From Reticulitermes lucifugus (Eukaryota; Arthropoda; Insecta; Blattodea; Rhinotermitidae): a stretch of 64,000 nt of DNA. Positions 1 to 12,052 of this stretch are shown here, piece by piece. Each line of letters begins with the position of its first letter. The stretch's first letter is position 1. Location: positions 1 to 64,000 of the forward strand of contig JAKCWW010000431.1 in assembly GCA_026260175.1 (NCBI GenBank), read 5' to 3'. Below the pieces are notes generated by a model. The model saw nothing but the letters and a program-made list of their open reading frames with translations. It searched no databases and was not told the DNA's origin. The position numbers and the translations under genes were made by a program.

Positions 1-84
1 AAAGAGGAAGCACTAGATCGCACCCTGTGGGGAACTCGCTTTGGAAGAGGCTGCGGACCTGTCGTAAGACAGACTACAGAATGA
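1..84 (+). mobile_element. LINE ORF2 C-terminal tail (5' cut by window edge)
   Basis: Frame 1 is open from the first base for 27 codons to a TGA and ends in the peptide GPVVRQTTE. The same peptide block (KEEALDRTLW then GPVVRQTAE) occurs at 3733-3812 with only about five or six base differences over 80 bp, so this is a dispersed repeat. An ALDRTLWR-type motif is typical of the extreme C-terminus of endonuclease-reverse transcriptase ORFs of non-LTR retrotransposons (known from such families); the clade is not assigned. Only the last 28 codons are visible, so it is a 5'-truncated copy or the rest lies outside the window. Confidence 0.6.
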
Positions 85-1426
85 ATGAATATATATATTC
101 ATACAGCAGTAAGACTCCAACATTTCATAAATATACAAAATAAATTAAAATATATATTTTAATTTGTATTTAGTACTTAGGGCCACTGACCAACGGAAGA
201 TCGACGGGGACGTGAAGGTAACTGATGTCAGGCACTATGATTAAATCCATTTACCCTGACCTCCATTTCCTAATAGGCGCGTTTTCATGGCATGACTCTT
301 AACTCAGGGACACATTAAATATTTTGACCTCGTGAATGAATGAAATTGAGAGGTTATTAGTTACGAGTTACTAACCACACCCTAGTCTTACACACAGAAG
401 CCGTATAACACCTAGACTTGTGAATACAGGCTTAAATAATTTAAAAAATGTACCGAATCTCACAGTAGGGTCTGGGAAGAGGGTGTTGTAATGGAAGCCT
501 TTATTATTTTTCAAGGACCTTGAATTTTGTAGACAGATCAAGGCTACGTACTTGCAAATTCCATCAGGAATGTTCGTTGTTACATTCATTTTGTGCACGC
601 TGTACTACCAAAGTATAAAATGTGATAACTTCTACTTAAATTGTCTGGTCTGTTTGGTTTTTTGTTTGTGTGACTGCTATGGTTACGGCCTTCTGGGAAA
701 TAAATGATGACATGTACTTTGCTAGATAGTTTCGGAAGAACATGCCATAAACATATGCGTCATGGAAAACAGGCTCATTGAAACTTTTGTATCCATATAC
801 CAAACTACACGACGTCACGGCCCAGGAGACTAATCTTGATACCCACCGCCACGATAACCTAAAACACAATATTACTGATGCCTTTTTAAAATCTCGTTCT
901 ATGAGAATGGCATGGCCTGGCTAGGTACCGAAGTCTATTAAGATCAATATCGATATATTGATTGTGCTCCATAACTGTTTAAATTCAGCCACAAATTTGT
1001 TTAAAACAAAACTGTACAGACTTAATTGGCTATTAAGATATTGTCTGTATAGTTTTGTGTAAGAATATTCCATTAAGGGAATGTATGGCAAAGTTTATTT
1101 TTGCGTTAGATAATGAGCTATCTTTAGGAGGGATCAAATTATTATAAAGTTTACACAGGAACCTACTCCTAACTCTTACAAGCCGATAAGAGTTAATTTA
1201 TGTCAATAGTAATAACCACGTTAACAATATCAGGATATCTTTAACTAACAACCAGTAACTACGTAATTGTTATGGGAAAATGAGAAAACCGTACAAAACA
1301 AATTATCGAGGTCATAAGGCCACATGTTTGCAATATTTTTAATGAGATTTTTATAGGATTTTCTCCGATGTTTTTGAGTCTTTAAAATAATTATTACATA
1401 GCAGCAAAATATAAATTAAGTTTCGG
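85..1426. other. Unassigned AT-rich DNA
   Basis: I see no gene. Bases 183-300 contain wording that faintly recalls the tail of SINE family B (a GACGGGGACGTGAAGG stretch and TTTTCATGGCATG), possibly a very old copy. An open frame at 371-598 (minus) has no recognisable motif. Confidence 0.4.
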
Positions 1427-1705
1427 TTAATGGCCTTTAAAATCTAACCACTCATAGAAATAGGATAAGTGTTTGCTGTGGGAATCCCAAACACATGATG
1501 GGTAGGCACATCGCAGAGTTTGGGAATATTTTACGTGGTGGTACACATAGTTACCACTGGACTTCAAAGGATTAAACTCCTTATTTAAAATTGTATTACA
1601 CACAGCAAAAGAATAATAATGCAGTGTCCAGAATGTGGTGTCGTTACATAAATCAGAATTGCAAGAAGATGTGAAAGTGGCAACGTGACCGATGCACGCT
1701 GTCAT
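1427..1705 (-). other. 92-codon open frame, possible decayed repeat ORF
   Basis: A minus-strand frame of 92 codons contains FNPLKSSGNYVYHH and CVWDSHSKH. The composition is rich in C, Y, H and S, with no signal peptide or membrane segment. The phrase 'PLK.SGNY.YH' reminds me of peptides that recur in translated repeats of insect assemblies, but I cannot confirm that. It could equally be a chance frame. No flanking repeats were found. Confidence 0.2.
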
Positions 1706-2101
1706 ACACTTTTGAATTATTTAACTGTTATGAAGAGAAAATTCTGACGTTTTGTTGCGTATAGCTAAATGTAAGCTCGATATTTAAAGTACGGAAGACA
1801 AATAGCATAGCAAATATGTCTGTACAGAAGAATTTGTTTGTTTTTTGGCTGAAACGAGAATAAATATTTTGATTTCTTTGTCTAAAGGTGTAATGCAATT
1901 GTAAGACTGATTCGTTGTTTTAATATGTGTATTTTGAGTTTTGTTAACACTGTGTTAGTTGTCACAATACACATGTTTGCGTTTGGACTGCAGAATGTTC
2001 ATGAAGTTGTTACGATTACTTTAGCATTCACATAGGCGATTTAATTTCTCTTATCTTCATTTTATCACTGCTTATTATTTTAAATCGGTTAGTTTTTGAT
2101 A
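1706..2101. other. Unassigned AT-rich DNA
   Basis: No open frame, repeat or RNA gene stands out here. Confidence 0.4.
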
Positions 2102-2365
2102 GATCAGCCAATATAGTGATTACGCTACGCGCTGCAGACAGGATAATTGTGGTTCGATTCCCGGCATGGGTAGAGGTTTCCCTCCTTTCCACAGAGTCTA
2201 GGCCGCCTCTAAGTCCCGTCAGCCTTCATTGCTGTGGGTGCCGTGGGCCTTTCTCCCAGGACTAAAGCGGCCGGGATTTATGCGGACATTAAAATTCCAT
2301 GGAGCTTTCCTCCACCCTCTTCTTGGCGTGGTTCCTAGTGGGCCACACGACTTTATCCTTTTATT
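2102..2365 (+). mobile_element. tRNA-derived SINE, family B
   Basis: The head has a tRNA-like B box (GGTTCGATTCCCGGC near 2152). It is followed by the family B body: a CTAGGCCGCC stretch, 'TTTCTCCCAGGACTAAAGCGGCCGGG' split by one change, and a short tail. The same body (CCCGGGGGTAAAGCGGCCGGG type) recurs at 23395, 29977, 40149, 44176 and, inverted, at 57895. The A box is weak. It is non-coding and presumed to have been mobilised by a LINE. The copy is diverged and I saw no clear target duplication. Confidence 0.7.
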
Positions 2366-3666
2366 TGTGTAACAATACATATTTTATTTAGCTGTCATTC
2401 ACGTCAGTCTTCTCTTAAGTCAAGTATTAAATTAAATAATTTTAAGAACCCATTCACATTTTATCATGCCCGCAAGAAATCTTAGAATTGGGGAGAAAGT
2501 TTTTTCTTAGCAGCTTCAGGAATTTATCTGTCAGTTCGTGGTTGGTCTGTCTCATTGAATGTCTGTCTGAATGAGCAACCAGCTAAATAAATGACTAAAA
2601 ATGATGGTGCAGCTGACCATTTGACTTCCTAAGTACCTGAGCCTCTAAGTGGAAAACAATCAAAATAGTACAAGATATTCTGGATAGTTGAACTTTAATC
2701 ATCGTGTAACTACAAATATCCTTTACTGGATCCTACTTTAAGCCAGTTTAATCCTACCATATTCTTCACACTTCATTTGACTAAAAATGTTTTTAATATT
2801 ATCCTCCTTTCTATACCCACTTTTTTTTCGAGTTGTCTCGATTGATCTGTTAGGTTCAAGCCATCTCAGTTAAGGAGACAAGTGATTGAAAACAGCTGGG
2901 CAGTCTGTTGAAGGTCATTTAAATAGAGGAATATAAATACAAGAAGAAGAATCGCCTCTTGATACAATAATGAGAAAAACATTCTTGTAAAAGAAACTCT
3001 GTATTTTCTTTTTAGAAACAAACAATGGCTTAATGATTACCTATGATTATGCTTGGTTCATTCTTAGTTTCACAATGCACTGATGGTGTTCCTAAGCTGC
3101 AGTTGTATAAAATCTCTCTTTACACAACCGTATATCATGTGCGTACACTTTTGAACATATCTTTTTTTTTACCCTTCGTTAGAGCACTGAAAATTACACG
3201 GTATGATGCAACTGGACTTGAAGTATGCTGGCTAAGCCTTCCTCCATCGTAGCTCGTTAAGTGTGGCAATTGAACGTTCGCATCTTTCAGAGAGGTCAGT
3301 GTCGTTGTACCCGCCACAGTAGGATGCGCCTTGCTGCAGTTGCTGTTGGTGTGTAGTGATCAGGAGATGGTAAACGATTAGGTCTACTGCACCGAGAAAC
3401 GCATGCTCACACGTGCTATTCACGCGGTAACAATAACGCAATGAGGGAGAGCAGAATAAAGAGGAATATAAATATTTTTATTATTGAATTATTTTTATTT
3501 TCAATTGTCCTTCCACTAGATACGCTTCGGCAGCTAATGACGTTAATAGAGACAGTAGTATATTTGCTGGAATGTCTGTTTTGATTAACAATTTTTGAGA
3601 TGTACGTACATAGTTTTACTTCACTGTAACTGCTACCGCGTGGTGTCTCCTCTAGAAACACTCCCC
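2366..3666. other. Unassigned stretch with overlapping short frames
   Basis: Mostly AT-rich. Bases 3240-3430 are more GC-balanced and carry overlapping short frames on both strands (3043-3252 plus, 3135-3317 minus, 3232-3441 minus). None has a recognisable domain. It may be an old transposon piece, but I cannot name one. Confidence 0.3.
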
Positions 3667-3837
3667 CCCCCCAGAGATCCGAATGGGCGAGTACTGGATG
3701 ACCTTAAGGAAAAGAGAAGATACTGGAAATTGAAAGAGGAAGCACTAGATCGCACCCTGTGGAGAACTCACTTTGGAAAAGGCTACGGACCTGTCGTAAG
3801 ACAGACTGCAGAGGGAATGAATAGTTTTACTACGTAA
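3667..3837 (+). mobile_element. LINE ORF2 C-terminal tail
   Basis: The frame encodes DPNGRVLDDLKEKRRYWKLK, then KEEALDRTLWRTHFGKGYG, then GPVVRQTAE. It matches the repeat at 1-84 nearly base for base from 3733 to 3812. In the copy at 1-84 a stop follows the final E; here two extra G residues near 3813 carry the frame on to a TAA at 3835. It is therefore a degenerate, 5'-truncated non-LTR retrotransposon end. A run of ten C at 3663-3672 lies at the 5' edge. Family membership is inferred from the ALDRTLWR motif. Confidence 0.65.
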
Positions 3838-4089
3838 ATCAAAATTCTTAACCGATTTGCGCAGTAGCTCGGTCACTGACTCTTCATTGTAAATTGCTCT
3901 TTTAATTTAGATAGGATATTCATACTTAATTTATATACTTATATTTTGTACCTTCTTTCCGGTTTTTCTTCCTTTGCCAAGTAATTGTGCAGTATATGTG
4001 TATTGTGTATTGTTGCGTTCGATTCTTCATTTAGCAACTGGCCCTGCGCTGCTAAGCCCGCGTATCAATAAATTGAACTGAATGGAATG

Positions 4090-4090
<1 letters not shown>

Positions 4091-4120
<30 letters not shown>
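4091..4120. repeat. (ATT)n microsatellite
   Basis: Ten perfect ATT units in AT-rich DNA, just before a SINE. Confidence 0.95.
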
Positions 4121-4122
<2 letters not shown>

Positions 4123-4194
4123 TCAGGAACAAATGATCTCTCTTCACAAAGTTTTTCTTTAACAATTATTGTTTTTTGTATGTGGTTCCTTATT

Positions 4195-4375
4195 TCTTTT
4201 AGATGAGTACCAGGATATTTCCTGGGAGTAAAGGCGGCCGGTGCGTAGGGCTTGACAACCGTACCACCTTCATGTGCCGATTATCTTGAAATCTGGGAGC
4301 CTCAACCTCCTGGAACCCTAAGGGCCTGTCCAGGCCTGTAATGGGATTGCTTTACCTTTACTTTATATAATACCG
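4195..4375 (+). mobile_element. SINE family A, 5'-truncated
   Basis: Begins at GATGAGTACCAGGATATTTC and runs through GGAGTAAAGGCGGCCGG, ACCACCTTCATGTGCCGATT and AACCTCCTGGAACCCTAAGG to GCTTTACCTTTACTTTATA. The same order with near-identical wording occurs at 39900-40067, where a tRNA-like head is present. The shared TTTACC tail with family B suggests a common LINE partner. The tRNA-like head is missing here. Confidence 0.8.
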
Positions 4376-7300
4376 ACATAGCGGTCGCTCGAAGTGACAC
4401 TACAAGTAATACTACCGGGCGTAAGTGTAGGATTATAAAGTGTGGTGAGTGTGATGATGGGCAAAGCATGTAAAGTGATGTACAGTAACTGTAAGATGTG
4501 TACAGTGATCTTTCGCGCTCGCGGGAACTAAAACTTTACACGATAGTATGTCGTTGGAAATTATACGGCTGTTTTTCATATAAGAAATATATATTTGTTT
4601 GAGAGAGTCGAATGTGAAAATACAGCGACCGAACGGAAAATTCGGCCCATTATTTATTGCAATATTAAAAATTGTATGCGATAGGCTTATAGAGGGCAAT
4701 TAAAAAATTAACACACTTGAGGAATTCTCTTGTACAGGGTTTTCTCATTAAGAAACACTGACATGGCAACACAAACCCATATAAATGTTGCCATTATTTG
4801 ACTCATCCTGTATTTGTGATGAATTATGAGGCTATAACGCATATTTCTAATCCTTCGGAACCTTAAATGTGCCGAAAATGTTTCAATGCTTCTTATAATC
4901 AATTATTCGGCATACGACTGGGTTTACGGGAAACTTTAACTTTTACTGTCTTACATAACTAATTCCATGTAGGGTAGTCCTTCTTGAAAAGTTTATAGTT
5001 GCTAAGCTGCTTAAAGAATGTGACGCCTTTCATGGTCCCCGAAAGTTCATTACCGTGTTCACAACATCCCTTCACTAAACCGTATTCTGAACCACATAAA
5101 TCCATTCCACACCCTCAGATACTCTATGAGTTACATTTATTCCTATAGCGTTCCTCCATCTCCTTGACGTTGAGCTTTTGAGACAAACATTTCTTACCTA
5201 TACCATGCGTACTACATTCCCCACCCATCTCAACCTTTTTGTTTTATAGCCCTAATAATATTTCATGAAGATAATTATTATAATGAAATTTATGCACTAT
5301 TTAATTACACAGAGGTTTCCCCCCTTCTCTTACTTTCTCTTAGGCCCAAACACTCTTCTGACACTTCTGCCTTACATTAAAACAGCGGATAGAACCTTTT
5401 CACATGACCAGCCACTTTAAGCATGCATTGATTTCTTCCGTGACTCTGTGATAATCTACACGTCATTCACAAAAGAGAGTCTATATGAAACGAAAATTTG
5501 TTTCTTTAATTATATACGCTTACGTGTTGAACGAAGGACGAAAGTTTCCTGTAAGGTGGTTTAAAATGTATTAACGCACATTTTGCCTTTCGTTCTATCC
5601 ATGCACTCTTCAGAATGCCTTTAAGCAACCGAAGACAACAGAATATTGTGGTTGGAATGAACCTATATAGACAAAAGTAGTCTAGTATGGTGTGGTACAA
5701 GCTTTGGCCGTTAGAGGGCGCATAATGATGTGTAAACACACACACTGTTGTCGAACAATAATGGGGCTCGGAATTATATGTTACACGCCGCCATTTTATC
5801 AATACGGAACGCAACTCTTGGTTGTATAAAGTAGAAAATAAATTACAGCTGCTTCTTCTAATTATATAGCAGATCCCAAGGTTGGTTGTCTGTTGTTTGG
5901 GTAGTGAATAACCTGAGCTGTATTATGAGGCCATACCTTTGCAGGGGTGTACAGAGCACTCGAATGCTCCAAGTTCTGGCGTGGATGCATTATACTTTGT
6001 GTAATTTAATCACTTGTACTCCTGCTGTTGTAGTTAAAGCATCTACCTGTAAATGTTTAACATTTTATGAAATCTTTTAAACACAGAGATCGCGGTTTTT
6101 CTCCCGCTTAACGTCAGTGCGCCTGTACTCGTATCTGCGATTTTCTGTGTTATTTTGTCCTGTGGGTGAAGGTTTTGACCTGTGAGTACCTTTCTGTACA
6201 ATTGTTTTGTACCCATTTAGAAACAGACCAAATCAGAAGACCTTCTTCGGGAACACCAAAGGAAAAGAAGTCACAACAATGCAGAACGAGAGTTTTCTGA
6301 TTTGTGTAGTGTTTGATGATTTCCGTGTACTTGTATATTCAGATTACGAAACATTTACCAAAAGTATTGTATTACCCACCTGTTTCTTTCCGAAACTACG
6401 TTTGTGACTTCTTTGAATGATACACAGCTGTGTAATGAACTTAGAAGAATTTTGTGCTTGCAGATTGGTATGCTCGCAGGTGTTGATTAAGAACATAACG
6501 CCAAATGTCAGACAATTGTTATATTATGCATTGCCTTGTGGAAAATCTGCCACCTCCTTTTCGCCCAAGTTTTGATCCCCTTCCATGAAAATGGTGGGTT
6601 ATACAAATTTGTTTTCAGTTCAGGTTTATGTTGACCACATTGAAATTTAGTGGAATAACCCATTGTTAATCGTTGCTATTTTATATTTTATCAAAAATTA
6701 ACTCAATAATATTAGGCAGTTATCAAAGTTTTAACCCCATAATATCTATTTAACGGTATAGGAGCATTTTATAATTAATTTATATTTATTCAGACAAGAA
6801 ATCCTGTCTCATAAGAAACCCCACATTTTATGACCACGCTCACAGAAATTTGCCTCTGGACTCCGTACTCGGACAATTCTGTCTAGTGTTTACCTTTACA
6901 TTCTATTTCTCTAAGGTCGGTATTTATATCATGACCGAGTCTATTACTGATTTTACCCAGTCCTTCTAGTTAAATCCTGGGATTTATCTGTTCCTGCTAC
7001 TGCCCGTCGAATTTGTTATTTATTCATTATCCCATCATTCGACGTTATATAATTTGAGTTGCTGGAAGCGTCGTTAAATAGATAAAGATTATATGCATGA
7101 ATAAATGTAAATATTGGTCTTCAAACAGTTTAGGAGGTATTCAAATTTTAAACATCAATGCTCGATACATATTCAAAGGGGAATATTAATTTCACATTGC
7201 GCATATTTGTGTTGATAGGTTAGTCTGTAAGGGAGAACAGTGTCATTGTAATGAATCTTCATATTCCATAAAGGCCGACAATGCCTTTACAGCACAGTGG

Positions 7301-8075
7301 TTGCTATAAACACCACCTGCCCGAACATTTCAATCTTTTGCGTTTTTCCCAGGAAGTTTTATGTGATCGCAGTAGAAGAGGTGATTTTGCTTATACAGCA
7401 TTAACTGGATGATCTTTGATACGGAGACTGTGAGTCTCTAATGTGAGATAGGAACTCAGGTTTTAAACGTTTGTTACATCAGAATCGTGCTTCAAATGGT
7501 TAAGCCGCCTTTCAAGTAGACTCTTATTAACGTGAAAAATATAAATACAAAAACTAATTAAAACAACATATTTAGTTCTGGATCTGTTAGGGCAAAGGCA
7601 CGTCGTACAAAATTTTTAATTTGATTTTAATGACCAATCACAAACAAACTGCTTTATCATCTGACAGTGCGTAGAAACGCATCCGTGTTGCTTCGGGAAT
7701 CAATTAACTCAGTGGTCGAAATAGTAATTGATGAATAACGGTTTGTTTTGAATATCTGAAAGTTGGCTGTTGATGGGTTAATTAATAGACTGCAGACTAG
7801 AAGCAAATTATAGGAGAGACGTATAGACCGGTGGTAGAACTCACTGAGATTATAACACGTTTGACTACTGTCAGCATATAAATAATAGTTTCTAGGAAAA
7901 AAACTTGGTATTTTTTATTAACTTTATGAGAGGTAAGCCTTTGTAATTACCCGTAAATATATGTTTTAGTTTCTCGTCTTTTACCAAATATAAACCCACA
8001 AATTAAAATGCCTAAACATAATTAAACCTAAATCCTCTTGTATAAACTCAGGGGTTTTAAATTCAGTATTTCACC
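4376..8075. other. Unassigned AT-rich DNA, 3.7 kb
   Basis: I found no gene, RNA or recognisable mobile element. Short frames at 4433-4699, 5506-5814 (both minus) and 5886-6080, 6207-6407 (both plus) have no domain signatures. The one site I would pick out is the CTCF-like word at 5705-5721, listed separately. Confidence 0.4.
5705..5721 (+). promoter_or_regulatory. CTCF-like word
   Basis: TGGCCGTTAGAGGGCGC resembles the core of the insulator-protein CTCF consensus (CC....AG.GGGCGC). One such match in 64 kb is weak evidence and there is no gene nearby to interpret it. Confidence 0.25.
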
Positions 8076-8300
8076 CTGAGGGAAAGACATAAACTGAGGG
8101 TATCTGAAGGCGAAGTGGTGACTAGAATATTTGGACATAAGGGACACAAAGTGACTGAGGTAGAGGAAGTTACATAAGGAAGACCTTCGCAATATTTACT
8201 GTTCAAGTCAAAGAAGATGAGATGGGCCGTATGTTTAGCACGCATTGGGAGTATTAAAGATCTTTGCAAAGTGTTGGCTGAAGATCTGCATGGAAGGCAG
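8076..8300 (+). mobile_element. LINE relic, reverse-transcriptase C-terminal region
   Basis: Reading from CTG at 8076 gives LRERHKLRVSEGEVVTRIFG, one in-frame stop near 8178, then KKMRWAVCLARIGSIKD. These match the known order LREEHRLRVFENKVLRKIFG and RLRWAGHVARMG found near the C-terminus of many insect endonuclease-reverse transcriptase ORFs. The plus frame is the coding one; the minus-strand open frames over the same bases are shadows. The copy is truncated at both ends. The pieces at 19201-19336 (just upstream in the protein) and 37745-37943 (just downstream) look like the same family. Confidence 0.75.
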
Positions 8301-10440
8301 CACTCACAAACTTTGCATTTGGGTGAGAGAATAATATTAAAGTTGATAGTAAATAAAATGTGGGTGTGTGAAATTTACTCAAATTCCTCCACATAGTTTT
8401 CATTGGCGGCCCTTGTGTGCATTGCAGTGAACCTTCAGGTTTTATAACTGACACGAAATTTGTTGCTCACCTGAACGTCTAACAGCTTCTTAAGATCGGC
8501 TGAAGTAGTTACAAGTTTTATAGCGTGGAGCTATATTGTCACTTTGAATTATAAGTCGTTAATGATGCTGAGGGTAGCCGTCTTGTGATCTTTCACGGTA
8601 TTGTCCCAAAGTTGCCTGGAGGGACTGTGAAAGGTTCAGAAGCCTGTCAGTTAACTTTTGTGTTAGTGGACGGAGATTCGAATAAACTCCTGGTGCGAAG
8701 CTGGAGTGCTAAATCGTCACTAAGACGTTCGCTCAAGTACAGCTTAATACGGGCAATTATGCGTGATCTGCCGCTGTTGTGATTGCTGCCACCATATCGA
8801 TTGATCGGAACGTCTGTAGTCGGACCTGTTTAGTGTCTGTTATTTCGCACCCCTGATCAGATTATGGTTCTTTGAATCATTGTATTCATTAATTCATGGA
8901 ATGCTTTCGACATCAGTGTCCATGCCAAGCAAGGAGGAGAAGAAATCAGCATATCATGCCCATAGGACTATGTGCAATTCAAAGTAGCGTATTTAATAGA
9001 CCATCGGTTTAATTAATGTATATTATTTCTAACTAATCTACATATTACGTACTTTGTATGCATAAATACGTAACTTGGAGGAAACAGGGAACATCAGTAT
9101 GGAAACCGGACTCTGTACGTTCCAGTATCAGTAACATTGCATAATAAAGGGCATTATTTTGTGCAAATATCGGTATAGTAGTTGCTTCTGTTTCTGACGT
9201 TGGTGTATGACATTTAAACCTTAGCGGTCCAATGTCGAAATAAACTCGACAGCGCTTTCCGTTGTACCAGGTACAATGTCGAGCTCTAATCGACGAGTTA
9301 TTTTACATTGTTTTGTGTCGGTTCTCCCTGTGCCCTCTTTATCTCATACCCAATTTTGAACTTTGAAAATTGGATATTTTCTGGAAAATTAATTTAAACC
9401 TGTGGAATTAACAAAAATAATTTGGACTAAAAAGAATTAAGGTTATTTTTTGCTGGACTTTTCCCTTCATCTGATATTCTAAAGAGACGAAAAGTGAGAG
9501 AGAAGTCGCCTGTTGAGTAGGCTCGATAGAGCTGCCCCCAGTCACCGCTCGCTCGAGGTACAAGTCTTCCTATCGGACCCAACGCAGGAGGTACTTTCTC
9601 ACCATGGATCTGTGTACTTTGTCTAGTAATCTGATGAACCGATTAAAATCAAGCTGTGACATAAATCAACAGCCTTTTGGAGTTGACGACTTAACGTTCA
9701 CCTATATGAGATGTTGAGAATGAGTGGGAATTCACCTCCATTCTCCCTCTATATCTTTATGTCATAGTGCTTAAGCACTTTTACCTTTAAATCATTGAAT
9801 GGTCCCGCAGAACAAAATCATATTTATCATTTGCTGACACTTTTCAGTAACAAACCACATCCCCGAACGGAACACAGCAGATATTAGCACTCCTGTTCCA
9901 TATCTAAGAGGACTCGTTACGAAATCTTTCCTGATTTCTTTAGTGCTCTTACTTAAATGCTTTGATAGATTTAAATTTGTAGCCTATTTAGAAAGGGTCA
10001 ATTATAGTATGCCAGTGACCTGTTGGGAAATAGTTTTATTCCTTTTTAGCAATTAGGAAAAGTCCGCAGAACTTAAGGCTTCTAATGCTTTCGCTGTGTT
10101 ACTCTCCTTAGATATTCAATTCGTGAATTTCTTCCACAAACGCTTTAGTATTTTAACAAACAGTATAAAATTTCTCCCTTTCTTAGTAACAGATTTACAA
10201 TAGACGGTCATTGAAATGTCGTAAGTGGGCATTTTTACAATCGCTATCTCTTAAATTCTTTATTCACCATTTAAGATATATCAATCATAATCGATCCTGG
10301 ATTCCCGATAGGCAACTCTGTCTTCATCCTCATTTCGTTCCTCACAGAGAAAACAGCCTCTCTCAGTCGTGAAATTCAGTCATAGCGAGAAATTATAATC
10401 TTACGTTAAGTCTTTATGTAAAGTGTCTTACTTATGTCCG
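8301..10440. other. Unassigned DNA, 2.1 kb
   Basis: No gene recognised. A 65-codon plus frame at 8585-8782 has no domain. At 9234-9292 two GTCGA-containing words are repeated (AATGTCGAAATAAACTCGAC and AATGTCGAGCTCTAATCGAC), which may mark an old element edge. Confidence 0.35.
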
Positions 10441-10640
10441 CTTTTAACCCAAATCGGAATGTGTCGTCAAATTTTAGTACAGATCCCAAACGTGAAATTT
10501 CATGAAAACGTGTCAGATGCGAGTCGCTCTGTTCCATGCGGACAGGCAGACAAAAGGACAGAAATGAAGTTAATAGTCGATTTTCGAATTTTTTTTTTGT
10601 GAAAGCGTCTAAAAATGAAACCATTGGAAACCAAGCATCA
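10441..10640 (+). repeat. Dispersed repeat with GGACAGGCAGAC motif
   Basis: Contains AAATTTCATGAAAACGTGTC, then TGTTCCATGCGGACAGGCAG followed by ACAAAAGGACAG and GTCGATTTTCG. The block TGTTCCATGCGGACA recurs at 51650-51664, and an inverted CTGTCTGTCCGTCCGTATTC type occurs at 60540. In many insects this wording marks a dispersed repeat ending in GACAGACAGAC; the parent element is unknown to me. The minus-strand frame over it is presumably a shadow. Confidence 0.5.
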
Positions 10641-12052
10641 TTTTGAAACATGTCGGCGTAATCTACAGACCAACAAGGAAATATAGTGGTTGTATTTAAC
10701 AGTTAAAAACTATTGTATGCTGTGATGAATGTTCAGATAGACCATGAGGGTGTCTTTACGCGTCTTCTCCAATTGTAATTCACAAACCATCCGAACGCTC
10801 AACGCTACTTTTTTTTATGCAGTTGAAAATTATTACGTAAACTTAAATGAATCAGCATATCTTGTTGAATAGAGACCCTGTTCTATAATTTATGCGCAGG
10901 TTTTTAACCGTATCTTGTAATTTTACAATTACCTTGCTTAGCGAACGCCCACCCTATCTAAGTTACCTCTTAAACTGTTACAGATGTCTGACTATACTAA
11001 ACATTTACCACCTTACACCTGTTTAAATAGAAACACACACCTTTCCGGACACGATAGAAAGGAAACTGTTTTGTATGTAATCTCCCTTCACGAGAATAGA
11101 ATTGGAAACACAGAAGAAAGTAGGAGCTTGAAGTGGCAGGAGTGAGACAGAGAGAGAGGAGTCCTTTTATAACGAACTAATAAAAACCCACAACTCATCC
11201 CCTCTGTTTCACCCTATTATGATGATTTATAGTGTGGGTCCAATACCTGTTCAGGTAGACACTAAAGCCAAGTAACAAGACAAGTGTAAAGTTTAGTACC
11301 AGGATCCACCCTATATAACACACCCTCTCTACACAGAACAACCCTTAGAGTCAGACGTGATCTATATCTCTTAAATTTTGGTTGTCAAATTGCTTCTTAA
11401 GGGCGTCACGTATATATAAAATATTATCCTGGATTTAGTTCGTACCATTGTCATGTTATTGTAAGGATAAAGGCTTGTTTAGCAAAGACTGAGCAGATGG
11501 TTCGTTAAGATTGTTGAGAATGTGTCATCAGTTAATTTGGGGATAACCTACGATTTATGTAAACTATCGAATGGAGTGTTCCCTATTTATTGCATCTGTA
11601 ATTCAAATAAACATAATTACTAAGTGCCGTCCAGATGACTATTACGTACCTATTTAAATTTTAAAACAACTTACTGTCATGTACTCCATGCGTGCTGCAC
11701 ATTCAATTTACCTTGTCCGGTTTGATCAGCAAATTTCAGGTTTCTACAGCGATCAGTATTGAGATTAATGTTTTTTTGACGTGACGCCGTTAGTTTGGTA
11801 CCTTTCTGCCAAACTGCACTGTGTCACATCTCTGAGCACCATGTTTTCTAGATTTCATCACTGCTTTGTTTTAGATGGACGGTGCTATTTACGAAGTTTC
11901 TCATCGCTCAGTTTTCCATCGTCACCTGTTGTTTCCTTTCCTGCGCCCAAAATGTTCCTCTTATCACACTGGCTATGTTTTCGATATGCCTCACATTCAT
12001 AACATTATACACGTATACAGTCGTTGTATTAAAAACATGAGAGCTTTTAATA
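10641..12052. other. Unassigned AT-rich DNA
   Basis: No gene, RNA or repeat recognised. Small plus-strand frames at 11781-12002 and 11875-12123 overlap each other and run into the transposon edge at 12053, so neither is credible as a gene. Confidence 0.4.

Noticed and set aside
4733-4812. A 76-bp miniature transposon between TACAGG ends
   Set aside because: Inverted similarity beyond CAGG is too weak to call terminal repeats.
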